64,000 nucleotides of DNA from Bacillota bacterium (GCA_023401925.1 JAEXDA010000044.1:62001-126000); one strand, 5' to 3'. Shown: positions 19,151 to 27,894, numbered from the stretch's first letter. Numbers and translations: made by a program. Notes: generated from the sequence alone by a model not told the origin.

Positions 19151-19982
19151 TCGATTTGATAGGGTAGGTCCGGATTTTCGGGATTTAAAATTCGCGAGGA
19201 TGTTTTTAAGCGAAACCGCCCCCAGGTTTCCGCAACTCATATCAAGATGTAAGAGTAAAAAACCACTCCAACACTGCGGAAGCAACGTCCAAAACCCTTA
19301 CGGTATCCGGGTTCGTTGGCTAGTGGGGTATGTGATGGTAAATAAAAATATATGTGTTTATCTTTCGTTCATAAAATGAATTTTTTTCCTGCTTCTTACT
19401 GTACCCTCGATTCTATTAACGATGGGGGTATATATTGGCATATGTGGGCTTAATAAATATGAGAGGACTAAGATTTCCAGGGTCAAGATTTCGTGCCTCT
19501 CCTGCTAATTCCCGCGCCTTTGCGTCTCCGTGGCAAATTCAGAGCAGGATTCCATGGATTGATCGCCATTTTCAATGGCGCCGGGATTTAATGGTTACCA
19601 GCTCATCATGAAAAAATTTTTCTTCCGAAATTCGAATTTCCCTCTTTGATATACAAATTCCTTGTTGTTTGCTTCGAATTCCTCCCTTTGATATACAAAT
19701 TCCTTGTTATTTGCTTCGAATTCCTCCCTTTGATCGAGAAAAAGCTTCCTTTGGGGTACCAAAAACAGTTTGATCACGGGAACACAGCACCCAGGTACAT
19801 CAGAGGTTCGGCCTTTATATTTTTACATTCCTTTAAATGAATTTCACTCCAGAAGTTTCCATTCATCCAATCCAAAAAGAAATCCGAATATAACTAACAC
19901 TTGCAAAGAATCCTTCATTATGTTATGATTTTACTAATCCTATCTATTTACTTATAATTATAAATTCAAGGAGGGTCACACT
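19151..19982. other. Gene-free stretch upstream of the Rrf2 gene
   Basis: 832 bp with no recognisable gene. It holds the 42-bp tandem repeat described separately. The AT-rich segment 19890-19965 is the probable promoter region of the Rrf2 gene, although no clear -35/-10 pair could be fixed. Confidence 0.5.
19630..19740. repeat. 42-bp tandem repeat, about 2.6 copies
   Basis: The unit runs from CGAATTCCTCCCTTTGATAT through ACAAATTCCTTGTTATTTGCTT and is repeated with one or two changes, then a partial third copy. On the minus strand it would read as a 14-residue repeat (YQREEFEANNKEFV), but the 61-codon frame has no ribosome site or homology, so it is treated as noncoding. Confidence 0.65.
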
Positions 19983-20435
19983 TTGCAAATATCAACAAGG
20001 GGCCGCTACGGCTTACGCGCGATGGTGGATATGGCGCTTCATATGACGGATGGCCCCCTGGCTCTAAGAGTGATTGCTGAACGTCAATCGATTTCCGAAT
20101 CATACCTGGAACAGGTTTTCACCAATCTTCGCAAGGCCGGTTTGGTCCGGGCTTCCCGGGGTTCTCAAGGCGGTTACGAACTGGGACGGCCAGCTCACCA
20201 AATGACTGTGGGAGAAATCATCCGTTCATTGGAAGGACCCATTATTCCGGTCCATTGTGTTGGAGAGGATTCAAAAAGTTCATCCTATTGTGAGCGGGAG
20301 AAATACTGTATTACCCGTTCCTTCTGGGAGGAGTTGCGCGATAAAATCAATGAATTTTTAGACAGCGTCACACTGCAAGATCTGACCGATCGGGCCAGGA
20401 GCCTAGTTCCGGAAGAACCAATGTATTACATTTAA
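19983..20435 (+). CDS. Rrf2-family transcriptional regulator (IscR/CymR-like)
   Basis: 150 residues starting at TTG, chosen because it begins the family's MQISTRGRYGLRAMVDMA and is preceded by AAGGAGGGTCACAC. Winged HTH at about residues 1-70 (ISESYLEQVFTNLRKAGLV, RGSQGGYELGRPA). After the dimerisation helix come three cysteines, HC-x10-C-x5-C (GEDSKSSSYCEREKYCITR), placed where IscR/RirA-type members bind an Fe-S cluster. CymR, the cysteine regulator of Bacillus, has the same fold but not this set. Located at the edge of the sulfur/nitrogenase-like island and convergent with metQ, it is a candidate regulator of it. Targets are not demonstrated. Confidence 0.88.
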   Translation: MQISTRGRYGLRAMVDMALHMTDGPLALRVIAERQSISESYLEQVFTNLRKAGLVRASRGSQGGYELGRPAHQMTVGEIIRSLEGPIIPVHCVGEDSKSSSYCEREKYCITRSFWEELRDKINEFLDSVTLQDLTDRARSLVPEEPMYYI

Positions 20436-20500
20436 AGTTGGATTCACGGAAATGACGGAGTTAGTTTTCTTTTTCTTAATCTGATAGAAGTGCCTACCAA

Positions 20501-20543
20501 AAGAAAGACCCGGCTGTGGAATTACCAGCCGGGTCTTTCTTTA
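20501..20543. terminator. Bidirectional terminator between rrf2 and metQ
   Basis: A perfect 16-bp stem AAGAAAGACCCGGCTG...CAGCCGGGTCTTTCTT with A and T runs on both sides. It separates the convergent Rrf2 gene and the metN-I-Q operon. Confidence 0.9.
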
Positions 20544-20572
20544 AAACGCTTATGACCATCATCGGTATTTTT

Positions 20573-21361
20573 TTAAAATGCCGGTACGACGGAACCTTTA
20601 TACTTCTCCAGTAAAAATTGTTTTACTGTCGGAGTTTGCAAGAGGGAAAGCAACTTTTTGATTTCAAAACGGTTTTCATCACCCTTGCGCACTACAATCA
20701 CATTGGCATAAGGAGAATTGGCGTTTTCGCGGAAAAGGGCGGTGTTGGGATCGATCTTGGCATCCAATACAAAATTGGTGTTAATCACCGCGCCCTCAAC
20801 GTCCGGCAAGCTCCGGGTCAATTGGGCGGCGTCAATTTCGATGAACTGAAGTTTCTTGGGATTGGAAAGGACATCCACGGGTGTGGCTTGATAGTTGGCC
20901 AAACCCTTTTTCAGTTTAATCAGGCCATTGGCTTCCAAGAGCACCAAGGAACGGTATTCATTGGAAGGATTGTTGGGGATGGCAATTTTAGCGCCCGTCT
21001 TCAGCTGGGATTTAGAGTGAATCTTTTGGGAATAAAACCCGATGGGTTCCACATGGACTTTTCCGGCCACCACAAATTGATAGCCTTTTTCCTTGGACAC
21101 CGACTCGAGATACGGCAGATGCTGGAAATAGTTGGCGTCGATTTGTTTGTCGGCCAGGGCCGGATTCAATTGGCCTTCGTCATCCAGAACCAAAATTTGC
21201 AAATCAATCCCGGCTTTCTTGAGTTCCGGTTTGATGAACTCCAGAATTTCGGCATGAGGCACCACGGCCGCGCCGACTTTCAGGGTAATGTTGTCAGCCA
21301 GGACTAACGAAGATAAAGTTAAAGCCAACATTGCAACCAACACCAATAATTTACGACTCAT
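20573..21361 (-). CDS. metQ: Methionine-type ABC transporter substrate-binding protein
   Basis: 262 residues, NlpA/MetQ family (LKVGAAVVPHAEILEFIKPE, NYFQHLPYLES, IPNNPSNEYRSLVLLEANG). It captures methionine or related methyl-sulfur compounds outside the membrane. The signal peptide (LVLVAMLALTLSSLVLA) has no lipobox Cys, whereas MetQ proteins are normally lipoproteins. Last gene of nifB-like - nifH-like - metN - metI - metQ; the preceding gap is 120 bp. The co-transcribed nitrogenase-like genes suggest it may bind thioethers other than methionine. Confidence 0.88.
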   Translation of the reverse strand: MSRKLLVLVAMLALTLSSLVLADNITLKVGAAVVPHAEILEFIKPELKKAGIDLQILVLDDEGQLNPALADKQIDANYFQHLPYLESVSKEKGYQFVVAGKVHVEPIGFYSQKIHSKSQLKTGAKIAIPNNPSNEYRSLVLLEANGLIKLKKGLANYQATPVDVLSNPKKLQFIEIDAAQLTRSLPDVEGAVINTNFVLDAKIDPNTALFRENANSPYANVIVVRKGDENRFEIKKLLSLLQTPTVKQFLLEKYKGSVVPAF

Positions 21362-21481
21362 TTCAATCGTCCTTTCAATTTTTTGATATTATTTTCTTTT
21401 AAAACGCCAAAGATAATCAGAAACAAACCACCTCCTCCAGGATTATTCTGCTTTATATAAATAAAACTAAGGGGTTCCATC

Positions 21482-22150
21482 CTACCGGTGATGCTTTTTT
21501 TCCAACCGGCGGGCGATCAGATTGCCTGTCCATTGGAGCCCCTCCACTAAAACCACCAGTACCACCACGGTGGCAATTAACACATCATCCCGGTAACGCA
21601 TGTAACCGAAACGGATAGCCAAACTGCCCAACCCCCCGGCGCCGATGGCGCCGGCAGTGGCGGTAAATCCGGTAATAGTAATAACCGCCAAGGTAATCCC
21701 CCGAATCAAAGACGGCAGAGCTTCCGGAATCAACACTTTCCAAATGATCGTCACGGGTTTGGCGCCGATAGCCAGCGCCGCCTCAATCTTGCCCCGCTCC
21801 ACTTCCTTTAAGCTATTCTCGATAATCCGGGCTAAAAAAGGCGCCGACCCGATCGCCAGGGGTACCACCGCTGCGGTGGAACCTAAAGTGGTTCCAATGA
21901 TCAATCGCGATAGGGGCAGCAGGATTACAATTAAAATGATAAAAGGAAAGGAGCGGAAAATATTCACCACGGTTCCCAAAATATGATTTAGCTTCGGAAG
22001 TTCGGAAATATGGCCTTCCGCCGTAACCACCAGAGCGATTCCCAAAGGGAGCCCCAACGCCAATGCCACTAGTGTCGACAATGCAACCATATAAAGAGTT
22101 TCCAGTAACGCCACTCCGAGTAAAGGTAAAAGATCATGTGCCAATACCAT
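21482..22150 (-). CDS. metI: Methionine-type ABC transporter permease
   Basis: 222 residues, about five to six transmembrane segments. The EAA loop EAALAIGAKPVTIIWKVLIPEA couples it to the ATPase. The MetI hallmark segments VALSTLVALALGLPLGI, NIFRSFPFIILIVILLP and TAGAIGAGGLGSLAIRFGY are present. It forms the channel of the MetNIQ importer. It is 11 bp downstream of metN; GAGGCGGG precedes the ATG. Confidence 0.92.
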   Translation of the reverse strand: MVLAHDLLPLLGVALLETLYMVALSTLVALALGLPLGIALVVTAEGHISELPKLNHILGTVVNIFRSFPFIILIVILLPLSRLIIGTTLGSTAAVVPLAIGSAPFLARIIENSLKEVERGKIEAALAIGAKPVTIIWKVLIPEALPSLIRGITLAVITITGFTATAGAIGAGGLGSLAIRFGYMRYRDDVLIATVVVLVVLVEGLQWTGNLIARRLEKKHHR

Positions 22151-22161
22151 TTTGTCCCGCC

Positions 22162-22938
22162 TCAGATTACATAATTGTTTTGTTGCAATTCCAGATCACT
22201 TTGGACAAACAGCCGGGTCGTATCGGTTTGAGGATGGGTGAACAAGTCTTTGACGGAGCCGGTTTCGGTGATGATTCCATCTTCAATCACCGCCACATGG
22301 TTGCATATCCGCCGCAGGACATCCATCTCGTGGGTAATCAATACAATTGTCAAATTCAATCTCTGATTGATATTCCGTAGTAACTCCAATATGGCGTAAG
22401 TGGTTTTGGGATCCAGGGCTGAAGTCGCCTCGTCGCTTAATAACACTTCCGGATTGTTGGCCAGCGCCCGGGCGATGCCAACCCTTTGTTTTTGACCGCC
22501 GCTCAACTGGCAGGGATAGGTGCGGGCCTTTTCCTTTAGTTCAACCAGTTCCAATAACTCTTCCACCCGATTGCGGATAAAGCTTTTGGAGGATCCGGCT
22601 ACTTCCAGGGGAAAGGCGATATTCTCAAATACCGTTTTGGAGTCAAACAGATTGAAATGCTGAAAAATCATGCCGATCCGTTTGCGGGCTTCCCGAAGTT
22701 GTTGCCGGTTTAAGGTGGTGATTTCGCGGGCGTGCACGGAATCGCCAATGCGGATACTCCCGCTATCCGGTTCCTCCAGCCGGTTCAGGCAACGGATCAG
22801 CGTTGACTTCCCGGCGCCGCTGAAACCGATGACCCCAAAAATGTCTCCCGCGGCGATTTGCAGGTTGATGTTTCGCAAAGCATAGACTTTTCCGTCCATG
22901 GTATTAAAAGTTTTGCTAAGTCCCTGAATTTGAATCAT
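22162..22938 (-). CDS. metN: Methionine-type ABC transporter ATPase, short form lacking NIL domain
   Basis: 258 residues. Walker A GFSGAGKST, signature LSGGQKQRVGIARAL, Walker B EVLLSDEATSALD, H-loop THEMDVL. These are the standard MetN sequences. It lacks the roughly 90-residue C-terminal NIL/ACT regulatory domain by which E. coli MetN is inhibited by intracellular methionine. So either feedback is absent or control is left to transcription. It follows the nifH-like gene by 15 bp, in the same operon. Confidence 0.92.
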   Translation of the reverse strand: MIQIQGLSKTFNTMDGKVYALRNINLQIAAGDIFGVIGFSGAGKSTLIRCLNRLEEPDSGSIRIGDSVHAREITTLNRQQLREARKRIGMIFQHFNLFDSKTVFENIAFPLEVAGSSKSFIRNRVEELLELVELKEKARTYPCQLSGGQKQRVGIARALANNPEVLLSDEATSALDPKTTYAILELLRNINQRLNLTIVLITHEMDVLRRICNHVAVIEDGIITETGSVKDLFTHPQTDTTRLFVQSDLELQQNNYVI

Positions 22939-22953
22939 CGCTATTTATCCCTC

Positions 22954-23829
22954 TTAAATATTGGCCGCAGCACTCCGCACCTCACCGGTTTCCAGCGCCA
23001 GAAGATGATCGGCCCACTTGGCCGCCCATTCCCGCAAATCCTTTACGTCCAACGGCGTCGGAGTTTTGGAATCGCTATGCCCGGCAATACGTTCGGCCAA
23101 CCGCTGGTATACTTTGGCCTGTTCCGAATCAGGCGCCGCCTCAATGGTGGTCTTCCCCTGCAACTCGCTCTGGGTGACCGTAACCGAACGGGGAACATAA
23201 CCAATCACTTGAGTGCCGGTTTGTTTGACAAAATCGTCAATGATTTCTTTGGCATAGGGCGCATTGATGGAATTGGCAATCACCCCTCCCAGGAGCGCTC
23301 CGCCGCTGTTTGAATATTTTTGAATGCCCTTAAACAAATTGTTGGCGGCATAGATGGCCATGAAATCGGCAGATGATACGGTAAAAACGTGCTCGGCGAT
23401 ACCTTCCCGGATCGGAACGGCAAAACCGCCGCAAACCACATCCCCCAAAACATCGAAAAGCACATAGTCCAGGTCCAATTCCTCAAAGACCCGCAGTTGC
23501 TTTAAAAGCTGTACTGCCGTGATGATGCCCCGTCCGGCGCAGCCCACACCCGGTGCCGGGCCGCCGGCTTCCACGCAATAAACGCCACCGAATCCTTGAA
23601 ACAAAACCTCCTCGGCTTTGACCGCATTTTTTTCCCGTAAGGTGTCAAGCACGGTCGGTATGTATTTCCCGCCGCGCAGGGTATTGGTGGAATCACTTTT
23701 GGGATCACAACCGAACTGCATCACCTTGTACCCGCTCTTGGCCAATGCGGCGCTGATATTCGAGGTGGTGGTGGATTTTCCGATGCCTCCCTTACCATAA
23801 ATAGCAATCTGTTTGATTTTTTTCGACAA
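22954..23829 (-). CDS. NifH-like nitrogenase reductase homologue (MarH/Cfb/BchL superfamily)
   Basis: 291 residues from TTG, preferred over an upstream GTG because AGGAG lies 8 bases before it. Dimeric Fe protein. P-loop GKGGIGKST (residues 12-20), cluster ligands C97 in GGPAPGVGCAGRG and C133 in GDVVCGGFAVP, and R100 at the NifH ADP-ribosylation position. ATP-driven electron donor to the NifDK-like proteins. It is the only such reductase in the window, whereas there are three NifDK-like pairs, so it may serve all of them. Its operon position between a NifB-like gene and metNIQ fits a methylthio-alkane-reductase-type system rather than N2 fixation (inference). Confidence 0.9.
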   Translation of the reverse strand: MSKKIKQIAIYGKGGIGKSTTTSNISAALAKSGYKVMQFGCDPKSDSTNTLRGGKYIPTVLDTLREKNAVKAEEVLFQGFGGVYCVEAGGPAPGVGCAGRGIITAVQLLKQLRVFEELDLDYVLFDVLGDVVCGGFAVPIREGIAEHVFTVSSADFMAIYAANNLFKGIQKYSNSGGALLGGVIANSINAPYAKEIIDDFVKQTGTQVIGYVPRSVTVTQSELQGKTTIEAAPDSEQAKVYQRLAERIAGHSDSKTPTPLDVKDLREWAAKWADHLLALETGEVRSAAANI

Positions 23830-23868
23830 AATGTTCACTCCTTTAGAAATTTTTCACCGGCTTAATCT

Positions 23869-24768
23869 TCAGCCATGTGAGAACGTACTCAAATCCTGGC
23901 CATAAAGTTCCTCCGCGAAATCTTTACCCTGTTCACCCAGACGCCCCGGGATCCCAACGGCGTCGGCCCGGCAATGCTGGCAATGGCGAAAAACCATCAG
24001 GTATTTTTCAGCCGCTTGCCGGGCGGTATTCAGTTGAGCACAATCCGGAACCGGAAAGTCTTTCAATTCATGCTGCGGAATCAGCGGAATGATGTTAAAA
24101 ATGGAAGCCCCCAAGTCCGAAACCAGTTCCGCGATATGCCCGATATGATGATCATTAATTCCCGGGATTAGGACGGTATTGATTTTCACCACCGCACCCA
24201 AAGAAACAATCTTCCGGATCCCGGCTATCTGGGCAGCTATCAAAAAACGAGCGGCCAACGGTCCGGTTATCAACTGGCCGTGATAAATGGTATGGGAACA
24301 AATTTGTTGCAATACATTGTCATCCACCGCATTGACCGTAACCGTCACTGTTTTAACCCCTGCGGCGATAACCCGTTCGGCTTTTTCTTCCAAAAACAAG
24401 CCATTGGTGCTTAGGCAATTGATCAGGGCCGGATAACGCTGATGGATCAGTTCAAAGGTTTCCAGGGCATGATCGGTCGCCAAGGTGTCTCCCGGCCCGG
24501 CGATTCCGGCTACGGTTATTTCGGGACATTTCTCCAAGGCTTTGCCAACCATATCACAGGCGGCCTCCGGACCTAAAAGGCCACGGCTGACTCCCGGCCG
24601 GTTTTCAAATTTATTAAAACCTCTCTTGCAAAAGCGGCATTGAATGTTGCAATCCGGACTCACCGGCAAATGAATCCGGCCGAATTTAAAGTGGGCTTCC
24701 CCGCTAAAGCAAGGGTGTTGTTTGACGAGATGACTAAAATCTTTGAGACTTTCCAACATCTCTGCCAT
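23869..24768 (-). CDS. NifB-like radical SAM protein (MarB-type cluster-assembly enzyme)
   Basis: 299 residues from the ATG 9 bases downstream of an alternative GTG; AGGTGAT serves as ribosome site. Hallmarks of NifB: HPCFSGEAHFKFGRIHLPV, radical SAM CNIQCRFC (C40/C44/C47), NRPGV, and the C-terminal HCQHCRADAVG. NifB condenses [4Fe-4S] clusters into the carbide-containing cofactor core. Unlike classical NifB, the extra Cys after the CX3CX2C motif (KYDC in NifB) is replaced (FNKF), and there is no NifX-like C-terminal domain. First gene of its operon, behind leader 1. Likely builds the active-site cluster for the NifDK-like enzymes. Confidence 0.88.
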   Translation of the reverse strand: MAEMLESLKDFSHLVKQHPCFSGEAHFKFGRIHLPVSPDCNIQCRFCKRGFNKFENRPGVSRGLLGPEAACDMVGKALEKCPEITVAGIAGPGDTLATDHALETFELIHQRYPALINCLSTNGLFLEEKAERVIAAGVKTVTVTVNAVDDNVLQQICSHTIYHGQLITGPLAARFLIAAQIAGIRKIVSLGAVVKINTVLIPGINDHHIGHIAELVSDLGASIFNIIPLIPQHELKDFPVPDCAQLNTARQAAEKYLMVFRHCQHCRADAVGIPGRLGEQGKDFAEELYGQDLSTFSHG

Positions 24769-24798
24769 AGATATCACCTGTCTTCCCTACTATTTTGT

Positions 24799-24873
24799 TA
24801 AAAAAAGAAAGACTAAGCCTCTCTCCACCTCAAACACAGTGAGAAAAATGACTTAGTCTCCAGTTTTCTGGTC
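24799..24873 (-). promoter_or_regulatory. Conserved leader 1 (hairpin plus terminator) before nifB-like operon
   Basis: In transcript sense: GACCAGAAAACTGGAG, where CCAG/CTGG forms a small hairpin, then a terminator stem GACTAAG...CTTAGTC followed by a long T run. This is one of seven copies in the window. It sits in the 5' untranslated region of nifB-like - nifH-like - metNIQ, ending 31 bp before the ATG. It suggests transcription attenuation. Confidence 0.75.
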
Positions 24874-25026
24874 AACTTCGTTTTCGATTCGATTTTTAAA
24901 ATCAATTACCAAGTAAATCTATCAAATTAATTGTAATTGATTGTCTTAATATTACTTCAGATGTTGCCGGATGTCAATACCTAAAATGAAATGAATACTT
25001 TACCGACTAATCATAACGATTTCAGC

Positions 25027-25947
25027 TCACAAAACAGCTGATGGAGAAATTTCTTCGGCCAAATCCTGAATGCGACCGGTTTCACTATCAACCGTTTTGG
25101 AGGAGCCATTTCCGTTTTGCAATAATTGCCATACCTTATGCCTGATCCAGTTAAAATCGGGTGAGGAACGAATATCTCCCAGGCGTCTGGGTCGCGGGAG
25201 CCCGATCTTGACAATTTCCTTGATAGTGCCTGGGTTAGCGGACATGACCGCCACCCGGTCCGCCAAAAAAACCGCCTCATCAATGGCATGGGTAACAAAA
25301 ACAATGGTTTTGTGCGTCTCTTCCCAAATACGCAGCAATTCATCTTGCAAGATCTCCCGTGTCTGGGCATCCACCGCGGCAAAGGGTTCATCCATCAGTA
25401 ATACTTCCGGATCATAGGCCAGCGCCCGGGCAATGGCCACTCTTTGCTTCATCCCCCCGGACAATTCGTATGGAAACCGCTCTTCAAAACCCTGCAATCC
25501 CACTAAGTCGATGTAGTCTTGGCTTATCTTCAGCCGTTGCGGTTTGGCGATACCCTTGATCTCCAGACCAAAAGCAACATTATCCCGTACGGTTCGCCAG
25601 GGAAAAAGGGCATATCCTTGAAGGACAATGCCGCGATCCAGGGCCGGACCGGTAATTAACTTGCCATCAATCCTGATTTCCCCGGAAGAGGGATGATTTA
25701 ACCCGGCTAACATATCTAAAAAAGTGGATTTTCCGCAACCGCTCGGTCCCACAATCGTCAGAAATTCACCCTGATCTACGGTTAGATTCAAATCATCAAG
25801 GGCCACAAATTCTTTGGTGCCTTTCCCTTCCCTGCGGCGGACATGAAAAATTTTATGAATATTGCGGGCAGTAATTTTCCCCTCTGTTTTCCCCTCTGTT
25901 TTCTCCAGGTCAAGCGTTGTTTGTAAACTGCTGGCTTGGTTGGCCAT
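25027..25947 (-). CDS. ABC transporter ATPase, nitrate/sulfonate/taurine type (SsuB/TauB-like)
   Basis: 306 residues from the ATG after AAAGGATGAAG. Walker A GPSGCGKST, signature LSGGMKQRVAIARALA, Walker B EVLLMDEPFAAVD and THAIDEAV are the family's standard sequences. The N-terminal extension carries a tandem KTEGKTEGK. Last gene of an operon with two permeases and a binding protein; the gap to the binding-protein gene is 38 bp. It powers uptake of an organosulfur or similar anion. It could also serve the ATPase-less permease/binding-protein set at 54.5-56.6 kb. Confidence 0.9.
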   Translation of the reverse strand: MANQASSLQTTLDLEKTEGKTEGKITARNIHKIFHVRRREGKGTKEFVALDDLNLTVDQGEFLTIVGPSGCGKSTFLDMLAGLNHPSSGEIRIDGKLITGPALDRGIVLQGYALFPWRTVRDNVAFGLEIKGIAKPQRLKISQDYIDLVGLQGFEERFPYELSGGMKQRVAIARALAYDPEVLLMDEPFAAVDAQTREILQDELLRIWEETHKTIVFVTHAIDEAVFLADRVAVMSANPGTIKEIVKIGLPRPRRLGDIRSSPDFNWIRHKVWQLLQNGNGSSKTVDSETGRIQDLAEEISPSAVL

Positions 25948-25985
25948 TTGAACTTCATCCTTTCTCAAGAATTCATCCCCCAAAA

Positions 25986-27035
25986 TTACTTCTCCTCAAA
26001 TTTGTGAGTCAACAAATCCGTGACTTTGATTTGCCCCTTTTTCAGTTTCTTATTGTCGACCAGGTCATCAACCCAGAGCTGGACGTCTTTCTCGGGAATA
26101 ACGGTGGACGTCGCATAATAATGGCTCCCGGTCGCGGTAACTCCAATAAAGTTTGAAGTTATTTGGGATGCTTCATCGGGATGTTCATTGGCCCAGATTT
26201 GGGCTTTTTTCATCGCTCTGGCGAACCGGTGAACTGTATCGGGGTGTTTATGAATAAAGTCAACGGTAAAGTAATATAAATTGAGTCCGGCGGCTTCGCC
26301 CAGTCCGGAGTCGGATGAATCACCAATCAATGTCAAGCCGGAATCGGCGGCCAATTTATAAAAAGGCGGATGTACGCAGGCGATATCGATGCTTCCTTGC
26401 TCTACTGCCTGCAATGCCGCTTGATCCGTATCAAAATTGACAAAATCCAATCTTTTGCGGCTTATTCCATATTTATCAAAAATCACGCTGGAAATAAAGG
26501 TTACACAATTAGGAGCCAGACCATTTTGGGTTAGTTTCTGGCCTTTTTTATAATGAATCAAGTCCTTCCAACGCTTTATACCGGGGCTTGGTTTGACAAA
26601 CCATCTCATATGGCGAAATCTGGAGTCGGTTTTGGGGTCGGTAGGTTCGATAATTGATCGGCCAACGGCTTTAATTTTAGCTCCCCCGGCGATATATGTA
26701 GCCAGTAAATTCGGATGCCCCTCGGCAAAATCATTATTTCCATTGAGAATGGAAGGCAGGATTTCCGTAGTCTTTAGCTCGCCGGTATACACTATCTTTA
26801 ACCCTTCTTCCCTGTAAAAACCTAATTTGTCAGCAACTAAAATTGGAGTCGAGGTGCAATTTTTCCGGGTATAAGTTTTGATTGGAATCAGATTTTTATC
26901 ATTTTTCCCGGATACCTTGGAGACAGCCAATACTTTGGAGTTAATTCCGACATACCCTCCAATACCTATCGAAAAAACCACAACGAGGGATAGTATTCGA
27001 GCAGTCCAAATTTTCTCGATTTGATGGAATGACAT
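25986..27035 (-). CDS. ABC substrate-binding protein, SsuA/TauA-like
   Basis: 349 residues. N-terminal hydrophobic signal (RILSLVVVFSIGIGGYVGIN) without a lipobox Cys, then a two-lobed type II binding fold typical of nitrate/sulfonate proteins (TPILVADKLGFYREEGLKIV, ILNGNNDFAEGHPNLLATYI, AIEQGSID-like EQGSIDIACVHPPF). It delivers its ligand to the permeases encoded just upstream in the same operon. A related protein is encoded at 55558-56625. The ligand is probably an alkyl sulfonate or other organosulfur compound, inferred from context. Confidence 0.85.
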   Translation of the reverse strand: MSFHQIEKIWTARILSLVVVFSIGIGGYVGINSKVLAVSKVSGKNDKNLIPIKTYTRKNCTSTPILVADKLGFYREEGLKIVYTGELKTTEILPSILNGNNDFAEGHPNLLATYIAGGAKIKAVGRSIIEPTDPKTDSRFRHMRWFVKPSPGIKRWKDLIHYKKGQKLTQNGLAPNCVTFISSVIFDKYGISRKRLDFVNFDTDQAALQAVEQGSIDIACVHPPFYKLAADSGLTLIGDSSDSGLGEAAGLNLYYFTVDFIHKHPDTVHRFARAMKKAQIWANEHPDEASQITSNFIGVTATGSHYYATSTVIPEKDVQLWVDDLVDNKKLKKGQIKVTDLLTHKFEEK

Positions 27036-27108
27036 CTACAAAACCTCCTATTTTTCGATCTTGACTTTTTCTCAACTTTCATCAAACAACATTGGTCTGC
27101 ATTCTGAA

Positions 27109-27894
27109 TCAGTTCAACTGAAAGGAATTCTCTTTCCAGACGAGAAAATGTTTTTCCAGTTTAGTAAATAACCCATTCATGACCACGGCAAGTAAAGTGA
27201 TAAAAAGAATGATGCCGTACATCAGGGGAATTTGGTAGGCCTGGCTCGATGAGAGATAATACCAGCCAAGGCCCTGGCTGGAACCCATCATTTCGGAAGC
27301 AATAATCATAAAAAACGCTAACTGGGCACTGATCTTAATGCCGGTAAAAATATTGGGAACCGCCCAGGGCAGGATTACTTTCAAAAAGACTGTCTTGCGG
27401 TTGGCTCCCATGGAGCGGGCTGATCTAACCATATTGACGTCAATACTTTTAGCGCCGGCAGCCGTATTAAAAAGCAGGGGCCATTGGGTCACCCAAAAAA
27501 TCACCATGATTTTCTCAAAATTGCCAATCCCAAAAAGAATCATAAAAACCGGGAAAAGTGCAAAAGGATTCAGTTTTTCCAACATCCGTAAAAAAGGCAG
27601 CAAGGCTTTTTCTACCGCTTTAAAATAAGTGCCGACTACAAATCCGGCGGGAATGGCTAAAACCACTGCCAGTAAGAACCCCGTTCCCGCCCTTCCAAGA
27701 CTCACCAGCATATGGGAAAAAAGTTCCCCCGATGATGTTGAATCGATCAGGGCTTGCAAAACCAAAGTCGGCGGAGGTATTACGGCACTTATTACCAGGC
27801 CGGTTCTTGAAGCAAATTCCCAAAAACCAAAAAACAAAAGAAGCGATAAACTTCCAAATAAAAAATTTTTCAAAGAAATACCGAAGTTCTGCAT
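27109..27894 (-). CDS. ABC permease, SsuC/TauC-like
   Basis: 261 residues, about six transmembrane helices, BPD_transp_1 family. It has WEFASRTGLVISAVIPPPTL at the start and the EAA loop SARSMGANRKTVFLKVILPW. It forms the membrane channel with, or instead of, the damaged permease encoded directly upstream. The start is the ATG before QNFGISLKNF, with AAGAGTTGG as a weak ribosome site. Confidence 0.88.
   Translation of the reverse strand: MQNFGISLKNFLFGSLSLLLFFGFWEFASRTGLVISAVIPPPTLVLQALIDSTSSGELFSHMLVSLGRAGTGFLLAVVLAIPAGFVVGTYFKAVEKALLPFLRMLEKLNPFALFPVFMILFGIGNFEKIMVIFWVTQWPLLFNTAAGAKSIDVNMVRSARSMGANRKTVFLKVILPWAVPNIFTGIKISAQLAFFMIIASEMMGSSQGLGWYYLSSSQAYQIPLMYGIILFITLLAVVMNGLFTKLEKHFLVWKENSFQLN

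Noticed and set aside
19595..19777. Repeat-containing 61-codon minus-strand protein
   Set aside because: It is explained by the 42-bp tandem DNA repeat; no start signal or homology.
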